A stretch of DNA of 64,000 bases, taken from positions 6,014,001-6,078,000 of the forward strand of contig NC_079882.1 of assembly GCF_029227915.1 (NCBI RefSeq), written 5' to 3'. Below the pieces are notes generated by a model that was not told the DNA's origin, did not search any database, and worked only from the letters and a program-made list of their open reading frames with translations. A program made the position numbers and the translations under genes. The stretch's first letter is position 1, and the number at the start of each line of letters is the position of its first letter. Positions 1-13,100 of the stretch are shown piece after piece. Source of the DNA: Hydractinia symbiolongicarpus (Eukaryota > Cnidaria > Hydrozoa > Anthoathecata > Hydractiniidae).

Positions 1-992
1 GATGGTCGATGCAAACCTTGAAATTCAAGAAGATAGGTTATGCTGATGTGAACAATTATTTATGCCCGTTAGCCGGTGAACCAACCTAATAACCAGAGAA
101 GTCCTAAGCCTACTGTCAACGTTAACATGCGAACTTTAACAAGTTCAAAGTGCAAATATGTTATATGAAGTTTGTTCGCAACTACTTGTGAAAATAAACT
201 TTAAAATTTTGCCACTGTGTCACAACAGATTTCGTAGAAATCCACTTAAGTGGAAGAATAGTAGAAAAGTTGATTTTATAATACTTCAATGAGATCAGCA
301 ACAACCTTTCGACATAAAATTTTTTTTTGACAGAAATATGTTTAACATGAGGCACTGATCAAAATAATGTATAGCATTATGTGTTTTTAACAAAAGGTTA
401 AGAATATATTGGGGTTTAAAGGTTTTTTGATCATGTCATATACCTGTGAGTTCCGAAACGAGTTTGTTCACCCAGATTTAGGACATTTTTCCGATTTTGG
501 TCTCAGAAGACCCCTGGTTTCCTATGTGAGCAAAGTTTGTCTTGGTTTTTTAGACCATTTTATGACTGGGGAGGCCTTCAAAAATTAAATCACACATGCA
601 TATGTCATAAAAAGAACAAAATGGTAGCAATAAATTGTTGCTGATGTCAGCATTCTTCAGAGTCTTAAAAGTAGTTGAAAATACCATTAACTACTTAAAA
701 TCCATTTACTTCGGTTGTAGAACAAATTTTAACACTGTTTAAATTGTGAAAAAAAATTATTTAACAATCTTCTGGGTTTTACTTATTTCATATAAAATGC
801 CAAAAATTACCCCAAAATTGGATTTTTTCATGATTCACAGGTTAGTCATAAGTCAAAACTCTGCACAATGTCGAGTTTAAATTTCTAATCATAATTAACT
901 GTACAGATTTCATAAAAATTTAAGGAAAATATTTGAGTAATAGCCAACAATCTAAGGCTGTGTGAGGCATGGAACCCAGAAAATTGGCAGGC

Positions 993-1020
993 AGGTGCCT
1001 AATATGTATATTAGGCACCT
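993..1020. repeat. Perfect 13-bp inverted repeat
   Basis: AGGTGCCTAATAT, a 2-nt centre, then its exact reverse complement. It closes a sequence (about 740-1020) loosely similar to 22040-22335, which also ends in an AGGTGC motif after GCCAA-ATCT-AGGCT. Probably the end of a short mobile element in the intron that runs off the left edge. The 1-1178 stretch holds no other exon I can identify. Confidence 0.6.
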
Positions 1021-1178
1021 ATAAAACTCATAGTTATTCAATATAGTATTATATAGTATCATAATTATTCAATATAGGAAAAAATATACAGGACTATATA
1101 GGGTTAAATGATTTAATCGTTCTAATTGTTTGGCAGAAAGCTTAATGTTCCTCCTGGATTGTATTTGATATGCCCCAC

Positions 1179-4100
1179 CTGTTTAAATGCTTGCAACACT
1201 TCTTGACGCTGACTGAAATGTCTGAACAATAACTGCAGAGCACCCGACACCAGTGGTTTGTAGTCATGCATTGAGAGGTTTAACAACACTCGTAAAAACA
1301 TTTTTCCACCACAATTATCCAAGTCTAGATCAATGTAGCCATCACTAAAACGACAAAAAATGATGTTAACAATAACAACTAAATTTACATCAAAAACCAA
1401 CAAAGCATGAAAATATAAAAAAAACAACACAAAAACAAAAAAACAATACATACATGGAAGTTTCAAACATTTTTTCCGCCTCTGCACTGATATGATCCAA
1501 ATCAACACCTAAAAAAAATTGTATTTATCATATTTTTTTTTAGTTTTAAAGATATTTCTGTAGCTGTTGTCTTAATGCTGGGTTTTTAATTATCTTGTTT
1601 TAATTTTTCCAGTATTCATAGATAGGCTAATTTACTTGAAATTCAAAAACTATGCCATTTTAAAGGGGTTACAAAACAGCTCAAGTAAGATCTCTGTCAT
1701 TGGTGTTACTTTTTATCCACACACACAATCTGAATAACATGTAATATCCAGACCAATATACCCTTTTTTTGCAACATTATAAACAACCTGTTAATGAATA
1801 ATTACTTTTTATGATTTTCTACTTTTTTTTGGTATTTCTTAAAAATAGAACATTATCTTTCAGTATTCTTTTAGCTGTATAATAAGATACAGTCTGCAAA
1901 ATATATTACATAAAACTAAAATCAAAGTTTGTTTTAATGAAGAAGCAACACAAGGGACTGTATTTGATAAAAAAATTATACTAAATAGCATTAAAAAGGT
2001 AATTAATACTATTAAAAAGATTTTTAAAGTCATTGCTGTTGCTTCAACTGGCTCTATATGTAATAATTTGGTATATTTTTATGCAGAATTTAAAAGAAAT
2101 TAGCTAGCAAGCTAAAAAAGTTGTTTCTTTTAGCAGAAAACTTGAATTAAAACCTAGGACAATAAATTATGTTTGTAAGTTATATTTGGGTGTCCAATGA
2201 TATCCAAGACAGTTTAAGATGTTGTTTTGGTCATCATTGCTCATACACTGTTCCCCCACCATAAGCTCGACTTTCAAATTAATGAATTCAACAATTAAAA
2301 GCTTGTTTTGTAGCCCCTCAATGTTATTTTGGCCTTTCTAAAATTATCAATAAAAAAAAGTTCTTTTTTAACTTTTTTTTTCTTAATTATTGATAATAAA
2401 TACATTAATTTAAAACTAGTTATAATAAAAAGCTCTTGCAGACCCAAGAACTCTAGGTTAGATGTAAAATTATGGAATAAACCCAATAAGTAAAAACCAA
2501 TAAAATATTCTAAAATATATGAAAAACGTTGTCAACATATTGCACTGCATTAGATTTCATCACCAGCAAGCAACTTTTATTGTTTAACCATATTTAGCCA
2601 ATAACAGTATTTATGTGTGACAAGAATTAATATTTTTGACACATCATATTCAGAATATTTTTTGCTCATTATGCTAATTTTTAAAGCAGCTTTAGACTTT
2701 GGCCTTTAAGGTGACAAAGAATACAAAGCATTTTGATGCCTTAATTTATGTAGCAAACAAAACATTTAACCATGTTAAAATTGTGAAACTCAATTAAATT
2801 GTATTTTGACAATGCTGACAGCACCTTTCATGTTGGTTGAAGAAAAAGAAAAAAAGTTTTCAAACATTCAAAATCTGACAAGCATAATAACAGAAATAAC
2901 AGAAATGAAATAACAACCTCCTCCATCACCATCAAGAGCATCAGCAGGTCCGTTCTCATTGAAGTCTTTCTTGAATATTGTAAGTAGACTTGACATTCTA
3001 TAGTCAAGTCGAACGTTCATGATATACTCCAAAATTTCAATGATTTTTAATTTTGTGCTCATGACAGTTAAGTCTTCTGTTTTAATAGCTGACATAACTG
3101 GAGATTCAAATGTAACTAAAAACAGAGTAAATTTCTTGCATGAAAACAAACAGGCAAAATATAACAGAAAACAAGAAAAATATAACAGAAATAATACAAC
3201 ACAGGTGCATTTGTTACTTGCAGGGTCATTCCCATAGTACTTGATTGTCATCATATATTAGAAGTCACTTTAGTTATAATTATCACCATGTGTTATCTTA
3301 GGATTCTGATAAAAACATTTTGCAAAAATCTATTGTAACACAACAGAAATCTATTGTTTCTGTTGTGTTGCTCAGAGTAGAATCTGGATATTATAAAAAG
3401 TAAATGTAAAAAAAATATTTGAGAGTTTTCTCAAAGTCACAAATTTAATTTATTTGCTTTCATTAATTCCATAAGAATCCATAAAGATTGTCTTATGGAT
3501 TCTTGTGGAATTGCCTTGGAAATGCCTTGTTTAGTACATAACACATAGGATCAATATGTTTTTCAAATGAGTGCAAAAATTATATTGGCATGTTTGTCAT
3601 GTGTAGGGTTTTTTGCTACCTTCAGCAAGGTGTATCAACAAAGAAAACTCTGTGTAAATTGTCTTCCAATACTTGCTGAATGCTAATTTTATTATGTTCT
3701 CCAAATAGGTCAAATTTTTAAGGATACTGTAAGGGAAAGTGAGCATGATTTTTGAAATCACGATATCTTCTTCACAATTTAATATATTTAAATGTATGAA
3801 TATTTGGAAAGATCTCAACATTTTCTATAGGTTGATATAAGTTTTTTGTATTAAAATGAAAAATGAAAGGATTTATAAGGTGGAGAAAATTTCACCCCTC
3901 CTTCACGTTCGAAGTTTCTTCTACAAAACCACTGAATTTTTCCCCATCTTTTTTGATTATCTTATTCAGGAGGGATGTATCTAAAATTGTTTTTCGATTT
4001 TTTTGTAATTCTAAGTCGTTTTGTTTAAATTTGCCTTTTTTTAAAATTCAACTAGTTGTAACTTATATTTTTCATAACTTACACTGTAACTCGAAAAACC

Positions 4101-7100
4101 ATTCGGGATATATTATTCAGCTTGATTTTAAACCAACTCTCCTATGCAGAAGTCCCCTGGTTATGTAAAAAAAAGTCAAAATGTAAGTACTACTACACGA
4201 GAAAAAGAGCTAAAAAAATGCTAAAATCACGATAGTAGCGATCACTTTAAGCGTGCTGCTTGCAGGTTTTATTTTGAGAATGATAATGAACTTTATTCAA
4301 ATATTATTTTTCTTTCTGTATACACGTGTTTAGATTTTATAAATGAATATGACTGAAAACAAAAAAAATAAAAAGACGTTGACAAGTTTTTTCAGGTTAG
4401 TCGTTTTGTGACATGATTGACCCATTAGGGACACCGAATCAAAAACATTCATTGGTATATTAACACATAGTTAGTATGATGCCGACTTGTGTTATAAAGA
4501 GATCACAGTTATTAATAAGTAAACATTGTTTATTTATAAATAAACATACTGCCAGATATAAATTTAAGAATAAAAATTTCATTATTAAAAAAATCTGTTC
4601 TTTTTATACCCATTGGTGAAGAAATATATTTTTTGAAACAAAATCATTTTTTTCCTCACAGTAACCTTAAGAAAGCCACAATCAAAAAACATGGATTAAT
4701 AATGACCTTTTCCCATCAGATCTTATCTGTCACTTTCTTACCGAATTATTCCTCTCTTCTACTCAACCTACTTATCTGGATAATACACTGTATCTAATGC
4801 TACACACACTTAGCCTATACATTCAACTAACCATTCTTGTATGGTTCCTTTCTAAAAGCCTATCAATAAGAAAATAACACCCAGCAATAAATCGCTCCCC
4901 CAAGGTTCAATAATTTATACTGGGCAAGCAATCTGAATAAATAGAATACATATTTTATCACAAAGTCTTTTATCTATTTATTTTATCTTTTTTATATACT
5001 TTGGTTCTTTTTTTACTGTACATAATAAGAAAGAGAACATTGATTTCCATGTGAGATGAATTGATATTGCTCAGTCAGAAAAACTTTCTTTGGAATTGGG
5101 GGAGCAATTTTCTCATAGTTTCTCATTTCTCAGAATTGGGCGAGCCTTTGCGTGAGCAAGAGCAATTGTTCTCCCCTTATTGATAGGCCTGTACCGTACA
5201 ACATAACACTTTGATAAGAGTTGCATTTTTGGTTGTTTGTGAGTAAAGATTTATGGGCGAATGGAGACATTATGGAGACATAAGGCACTACACAATGTGC
5301 ATAACATTGAATATGTGGTAGACGAAAATTGACATTTTTTGTTCCATGGCAGAACAGATTAAACCAAAACACTTTCATGTAAACGGCCAAGGGTAACAAG
5401 AAACATACGCGAGAGATATACAAGCGAAAAAATATAAATAAAAAAAGGCACAATAATATACTATACATTAAATTACAGAAAAAGGAGCTTTTAAATACCA
5501 TGAAGGATACTGAAATATCCAGCAATACTTTGTTTTATCTAACCGCTTTGAAAATATCAGTTATATTTTTTCCAGAATGTAGATAAAAAGCAGTAATAAT
5601 AAAGAAAACAACTCAAAAACTAACTGTTTTCTTTTTTCTCTGGTACAGGTGCCCATGATTCGGCTTCCATGCCAAGTGCAACATTAGTCATCACAGCCCC
5701 AACTGCTTGGATTGAATTTGTAATGTTACTTCGGAGGCGAGCTAAGAAAAATCTTCAATTAGAATTGTAGGATTGATTAAAATAGACCAAAAGTAAGTAG
5801 AAAAACAAGTTATAAATATATATAATAAACCATTTAATTCAAGAGATAATGGTAATGCAAAAAAAAGAACTTTTAGTGTAAATCAGCTATTTCAATATCA
5901 GAAAGCAATTCTGTATAGCTTTAAAATGAAAGAATACAAAGAATACGAACTTTCAAGATTGTAACTTTTTCCTTCTTCGCTGTCTAATATTACCAGTAAC
6001 ATTTTTGTTAATCGCAACAAATCTTTGAAGCCATAAAAACCGAAGTGAATCAAATGTCGGGCAATTTGAACAACCTTAAAATCACATGAAAGAAAATTTA
6101 AAAAAAAGGAAAAAGAAAGAAAAAGTAAGCCACGATTGCAAAATGAAACAAACGCTCATGCACAATTTGTCAACAAAGACATTTCACACACCCTGCCTTC
6201 ATCATAAAACAATTTTGTCCCTAGTCTCTACAGTCACATAAAATTTCACTGTGTGGAAGGCCAAAAAAACATTTACGCATTTTTTGCTGCTAATGTATTT
6301 CTAGTGCATACCAGCTTGGTTAATAATATTTTTATAGATACGGTTTCAGGTCAACATTTGAGCTTGGGGAATGAACATATATTGACTAAAGAATAATGAT
6401 ATTGATCATCACATTGAACAATATAAATAACTATAAATTCCTTTAAGTATGCCTGCAAAAAGAATATACAAAACTTTGCAAAACACTATTATTCAAATAA
6501 AAAGGTACCTCAAATGTTAATTTATTTTGATCAGAATCCATAAACCCCATTCCCTGTGATACTGCAATATTGTGTAAATAATTTTCAACAAAATGCATGG
6601 TTGGTTTGAAAGCAGAAACATTGACTTTTTCAGTCCTTCCGTCACCGTGCTCTTCTCGTAAGTGGTTATCATATCTAAATTCAACAAGTGATAATTTCAA
6701 GAGTTTACAATGTATTCAAAATAACATAGCATTTCAAATACAATGAAAAATAACTAATAATAAAAAATGAAAAATGGTGGTCTTCCTAAAAACTCTCAAA
6801 TTAGGTGAGTGTCCATTCACATTGGTAGTTAAAAAGCACTCCAATGTTGCACTTGATTTTTGAAGGTGTTTTAATTTATGTAAATAATAACTATATTCAC
6901 CGTGGGATTTAAAAAAAAATAATCTCAAATTATAAATAAAAATTGCATAACATACTCTTCCACAGTGTTTCTTGTTGGAATTTTAGACCAGAGCCTGGCA
7001 TATCGAACCGGTGAGACTTGTTCTTGTGGATCACGATCAATGTGCATGTGCAACATCAAGTGGCAGAATGCAGCACGTAACGAAGATGGCAGGCTCTCAT

Positions 7101-10100
7101 CTGCTATGCATCTAAAACATAAATTTTCATCAATTACTAGGGGAAAACATCACACCATATTAAGAAAAAATATACCTCCGATTTAAATTTCTAAAATATT
7201 GCAGACACTCAGAATTAAATAATTCCCAAACCTTAGCATTAGCTCAAGATCCAACTGTTTACTAATGATATTTATAGCTAGGTACTGACGATCCAAACAC
7301 ATTTGTGCAAACAGGTGAAGTTGGTATCTGAAAACAAGAGTTAAATATGTTGAGCAAAGATGGAGAGACAACATTTTGCATAGAAAATTTGTCTTAAATT
7401 GCGATAACTCACTTGTAATAATTTAGTAAATTTGAGTCTTCTCGCTGTCCTAATTTTGCATCTCTTGCCAGTAGACGCTGGGATTTATTTTGTTTTCCAC
7501 CATCCCAAAATAAATGAACTTCTCCATGAAACATTCTGATGACAAAATAACACAAGTTTATTTAAGAAGGGTTTTAAACAGGAACAACAAAAACTCCACA
7601 GGGTAAAAAAAAATCACATTTCGACAAAAAAACCGAGCCTATCTTATGACAAATCAGAAAAAAATATGAGCTTATACATGGTATTTTTTAAGAAATAATT
7701 TACCTTGTCTCAATTAACAAATCAGAATTCTTTGGGTTGAGAACAGATTTGCAAATTAATTCTTGCATAGCTGGAATAGCAGTGTTATTAGAAACGCACA
7801 AATCAGATAAATAGTCCAAAAATCTAAAATTAAGAATAAAATAAAATACAATGTCAGTGTAATATCTAAATTTCTAATGTAACAACTAACAACTAGCAGC
7901 ATAAAGAGGCAGTATTATAGCATATAACAGTTGGAAAATTTATTATCAGGAAGAGAGGTATAATCAAGGAGTTAATTAAGGAAAAAAAATTCAGTATTTA
8001 ATTATGCAAATGGAAATAGGCATATATTTCAAAGAAATACATTATAATGAAATTTTTTAAATGTGTGAAGTTCTATTTTTAAAATCAGGAGAAGGACAGA
8101 TATTTTTTTTTCTACACAAATCAACTTAAATATCGATCTAACAGTTCCAAATCTCAAGGAACGTGACATTTGTTCTCACTAATCACTCTTAAACTAACTT
8201 TTGGTTGCAGCTAGTGCGATTTCCACAACAAAGCAAGCTGGGTCGCAGTTAAGTAAAGTTTAGTCATGTTCTCATTCAGTGGATGAAGGCTTTCCTTAGT
8301 TGTTTCCTCTTTTTTGCCAGAAGATCAGCTGCATTTGAAAAAAATTGCTGCACTCAAGATTCGTACCTCCAAAACACGAAGAAATGCGAGATACCATGTT
8401 AGACTTGGTTCAACGTTTTGTTGTAGTATCTTTTTTTTCCATTTTTGTTCTTTTTGTGTACTGCTGAGATACTTATCAAAAGAAGCTGTATACTGGTCTG
8501 ATCTAGTACTTGTTATCACAACTGTTTTAATTTAATTTACATCATAGTAATTGTAAATTTTGTAGAAAGAATGATGGTTCGTCAAGTTAAAACAAATGAT
8601 TTAAATGGGAAAAGCCCTTCAAAAACCCTTAAAATTTAACAATGTTCATCACTATCAGTCAAGACACAAAGCATGTACCTACAATCGCGTCGCTTTCTTA
8701 CTAGTGTCACGAATGTCTCGATTTCAGCAGCGGTTATATGTTTTTCTAGTAATTTCCGGTTGTTATGCACAAGATCTGTAATAGTCTCTTCTGCCAGCAA
8801 ATCATATCCTATTTGAGATTGCATAAAACCAAACTGCTTTGCAACATATTCTTGGTTTTTTCTATAGTCTCTTGTAGAGTTACATAAAAGACGATAGGAT
8901 AGTCTTAATATATGTCTGATAGGAGCATTTCTTTGTTCTGAGATTTCATCTATTTTTAACAGAGGTCCAAATTCCCCTTTTTCGATGAAAGGTGCTCTCA
9001 GAAGTTGGAAAATCTATAAAGATGATAATGAATACACTAAACGTTTGAAATTATTTTAAATGAGTTTAAAATGACTGCCAGTATAAACAGCTTTTTTTGC
9101 AGAAAGTAGGAACACCATGTTTTTACATGTAAAAATGTAAAAGCTCATTTCTATCCACATTACATATTCTGATGTGTTGGGTTAGGCCAATACATATTGG
9201 TCTAACTTAACACACAACATGCACCATCTGATTATTAGTGCAGATGTTACTCTTTACGCTTGATATGGTGCCTAATAGAACTCTATTTATATACTGACCT
9301 TTTAATCAAGCTAAATAAAAATGTTATGTTTTATATTTTTTTATTATACTTTTGTATTTTTTTTGTACTTTTGAGGATTAGTTTAAATTGAGCCTATAAA
9401 ACCTTATATATAACCTTAAATTGTAACTTTTTAGATTCATTCTAATGATGATTGTTAATACGATCAAAACATGTAAATAATAATTGTAAAATTAAATTAA
9501 AAATGAAGTCTGGTGTCATTTTCTGAAGATGATGCAAATTAGCTACCTTTTTCAAAATATTTTGTTCTCGTATTAGCTTTTGTCTTTCCCTGTCTGAGTT
9601 TTGGTTTGAAATTGACAACACATCTTGTTTGGTTATTGTTAGATCCATTTTTAACACAAATAGGTTTAAATCCGCCAGCAACTGTGTCAGAGCTCTAAAA
9701 AGTATACATAATAAAAGTTTTAGACAAAAATGCAAAATAAAAAATGTATTATGCAGCATAAGGTTAAATGCCATGTTAAAGCCATGCTAGCATGAAAAAC
9801 AGATTTATAGTGAGAATGATTAATACTCTCAGCTTAATGTCTGGTAACGTAAATTCCAGGTCACGAATGTTTAACATCTAATTTTTAAAAGAATCTATAT
9901 TACATGACATAATTACAACAAACATATGAGACAATGACACATGTAGACAGTGTGTAAATATATCCTGTAGGCAACGTAGGTAAAGCCACTAAAAAGCACC
10001 ACACTCTTATTGTGCTTGCACTGATCATCTAATTAGATATTTTATTAGAATTATGCTGCCACACTCTAATTAGATTACATATACAAAAGAACTAACCGCC

Positions 10101-13100
10101 TTTCCAGTTGAGAAATATTTCCTTCTTCCATCTTTGTGCAGAACATACTCAAAGCTTTACTTGCATCACCAACAAAATCCAAATCTCGCACTTCATCAGC
10201 TTGAACTTGAATGATTGCAAATGCTTCTTTATCTTCTTTTACTTGTGCTGAACCAACCTAGATTATACATATTTCATTCCTTTTAAATGATTAACAATAA
10301 GAGATGGTTGTAGGGGAAAAGTAAAAGACATTTGTTATTAGGAATGCGGTTGTTCTTAAATGGAAAGCAAAATTCTTTTTGAATATGTGCCTACAAATAA
10401 AACAGGATCTTTGAAATTGACCAAACCCAAAGCTAAAAAATGGTCACTATTTATACTATCTATACCTTATGCATGACAGGCCTATCTTCATCAATGTCGA
10501 TAGGAATGGATGTTGAATGAACCCACGAATTTGTACAAAGATGTTTCAGTCGAGTGTATGAAGATCTAAAAATTAACAAAATTTTTACAAACTTGTAAAA
10601 AGGTGCAATTATCTCAAGGATAATAAATTTTATTTTTATTTTCTGTTCATATGTTTGAAAGCAATGACGTTTTTGCAACATAGAACATTTTCTTTATGGT
10701 GTCTCTAAGAAATTCAATTTTGAGAAAAAAAAATTATTCAAAAAAAATAATGTGGTAGACAGAGAATTTTGAGACACACTTCGTGTCCATTTACAGACCC
10801 TTCACAATTGAGAAAAAGATTTCTTGGTGTAACAATCTGATTATCCAATGTAAATAATACTTAATACATAAGTTTGTTACAGTAAGGCAGGAGCATTTTA
10901 GAAGTGTGAGGAAATTTATTTATCTCATTCAACGGTCCAAAAAGGTTTTTCTAAATATTGCTACATATTTTCCTTTACCTTTTCCATAATTTTGAAGTTA
11001 GGATTTAATTACAAAACAACAATAAATCAATACCTTGGAACCATATCCTCACTGCGTTGAGCAGAAGTAGGATCTAATTCAAAAATTGTTGCTAAGTCAT
11101 TAGGATTTATTACTGGAACAAGATGATAAACTTGTCCATTACCACGTAACTTTTGTCGATTACTGTCCTTGTGTTGTGATCCATCAACCTACAAACAATG
11201 AAACAAGTGCAAAAAATAAGAAAAAGTATTTAATACGTATATAACTTTAAAAAAAATTTCACAATAATACCTCAGCTGCCAAATATCTTCCAGTTGCAAG
11301 ATGTTTAAATCTAAACAAGCTATTCCAACGTGCTGCTCCACTTAAACAGGGGTCGTGCTGAACAACCTGCAATAAACATAACGCCATTATCTTTATTATG
11401 TATTTACATTGCAAGGGGATCTACTAATCACATCTTCAGAGGCTTAGTGTTTAAATAACCAACTCAATTCCAAGTTGTTTTTTTTAATTGCCACCTTTTT
11501 TCCTTGCATTTTTTTCTTTAGGCCTGTAACTAACCTCAACAACCCACAGTGCTTTTGAACTTGTGGCTGATGTTGCAGATGCTCTGGCAGTTGTACGAAG
11601 GAAAACATGGCATTTCTTTTGGTAATCATCCAAAGTCAAGAACTTCTCTTGTTCAGCATGAAACAGTCGCACAACATCACCCTACAAATTATGTTAAAAA
11701 TAAATGAAAGTTATAAAATAGCACCATACTATTGGAACCTAATCAAAACATTCATAATCCAAAATCCATAAGCGAAAATGTTATTAAAAAATCCTAGAAG
11801 ACTATTTACTGGAAAATTAACTTACCCCTTTCAGCACATCATCTAAATTTTCCCGATGATCCAAAAACATACTGATCTTCCAACAAGTATTGCAATTTAC
11901 GGAATTGATCTACGGAACAGATGTAAACATTTAATTTGAGAAATTATTTTACAGTACAACGATAAAAATTAACACTAACCACCATTATTGTTTTGGATTA
12001 ATCTTTGGTAAGAAAATTACTTAATATTAAAATCTGACTGTAGACCAAAAAGAAAGTTTGCATCTGCTCTCTAAAAACTTTTGTTTTCATTTTATTGAAA
12101 AACATTTTTATTTTCAACAAATTTACTAACCTCTCGACAACCAGGTTTATCTTGTAGTTCAAATTTACTTGCGTGTAGAGGTTGTGCTGCATTTACTGGA
12201 TTGAGTATAACTTTGTCTCCAATTACAACCTAGAAAAAAGTTACTAATACTATTTCAATTTCTACAGCTTTACCCAACATTTTACAAGCTACATAAAAAA
12301 TAAAAAAGACAACAAGGAAAAATAAACAAAAATAAATAAACAAAAAATACTTGCATTTTCACCATTTGATCGAAGTTTATAGAAAGGCATAATATAGAAC
12401 CATGATCCCTTAAAAATACATGGATAAAACAATGATACGACACAAAATTTTTTTCACTTCTAATTTACATTATTTTAATGCTGTGACATTTACTCATTTT
12501 ATGATGGGGTGAGATCTAGCTATCATATATTGTCTTATTCAAGACCACTTACTTCGTTTCCTTCACTATCAAGACAAACTCTCATAGCATTTTTTTCAAG
12601 TAGGGCTGGAAGTCGTTTATTCACAGTTAAATATTTATTACTCTTCGGGTGCAATAACTATAACATAGAAAATATCATATTATTTTAACAAAACTGCAAT
12701 TATCTTTGCAACAGCAATTGTTTTCACCTCAAGAAATTAAGCAAAATCTTTGTGATTACTTATAATAAGGATTAAGTTTTTTGTTAATATTTTTTACTGG
12801 ATCTACATGCTAGCTTCTTCATATAAAAAACTGTTAACATTAATCATAGTTATTTCACAATCTTGATACAAAAGCAGAAAACTATTAAATTCTTAAATTG
12901 CTTATAATATATGTTTTGCTTAAATTTTCAATTTTCTCACTCTATTATCCATTGATCCTCTTCACATTAAAAAACTGTTAACATTAATCATACTTGAATT
13001 ATTCCACCATATGCTACAGTGGTTCCAATCATCTTTTTATTATCTTCTTCATTCTGTTTTTTCTCTAGATCAGCAGCATGCTATCATGAAATTAAACCTG

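Noticed and set aside
1-1178. The next ITPR exon after 1179
   Set aside because: Searched by eye for the continuation of the solenoid on the minus strand; none seen, so the intron extends past the left edge.
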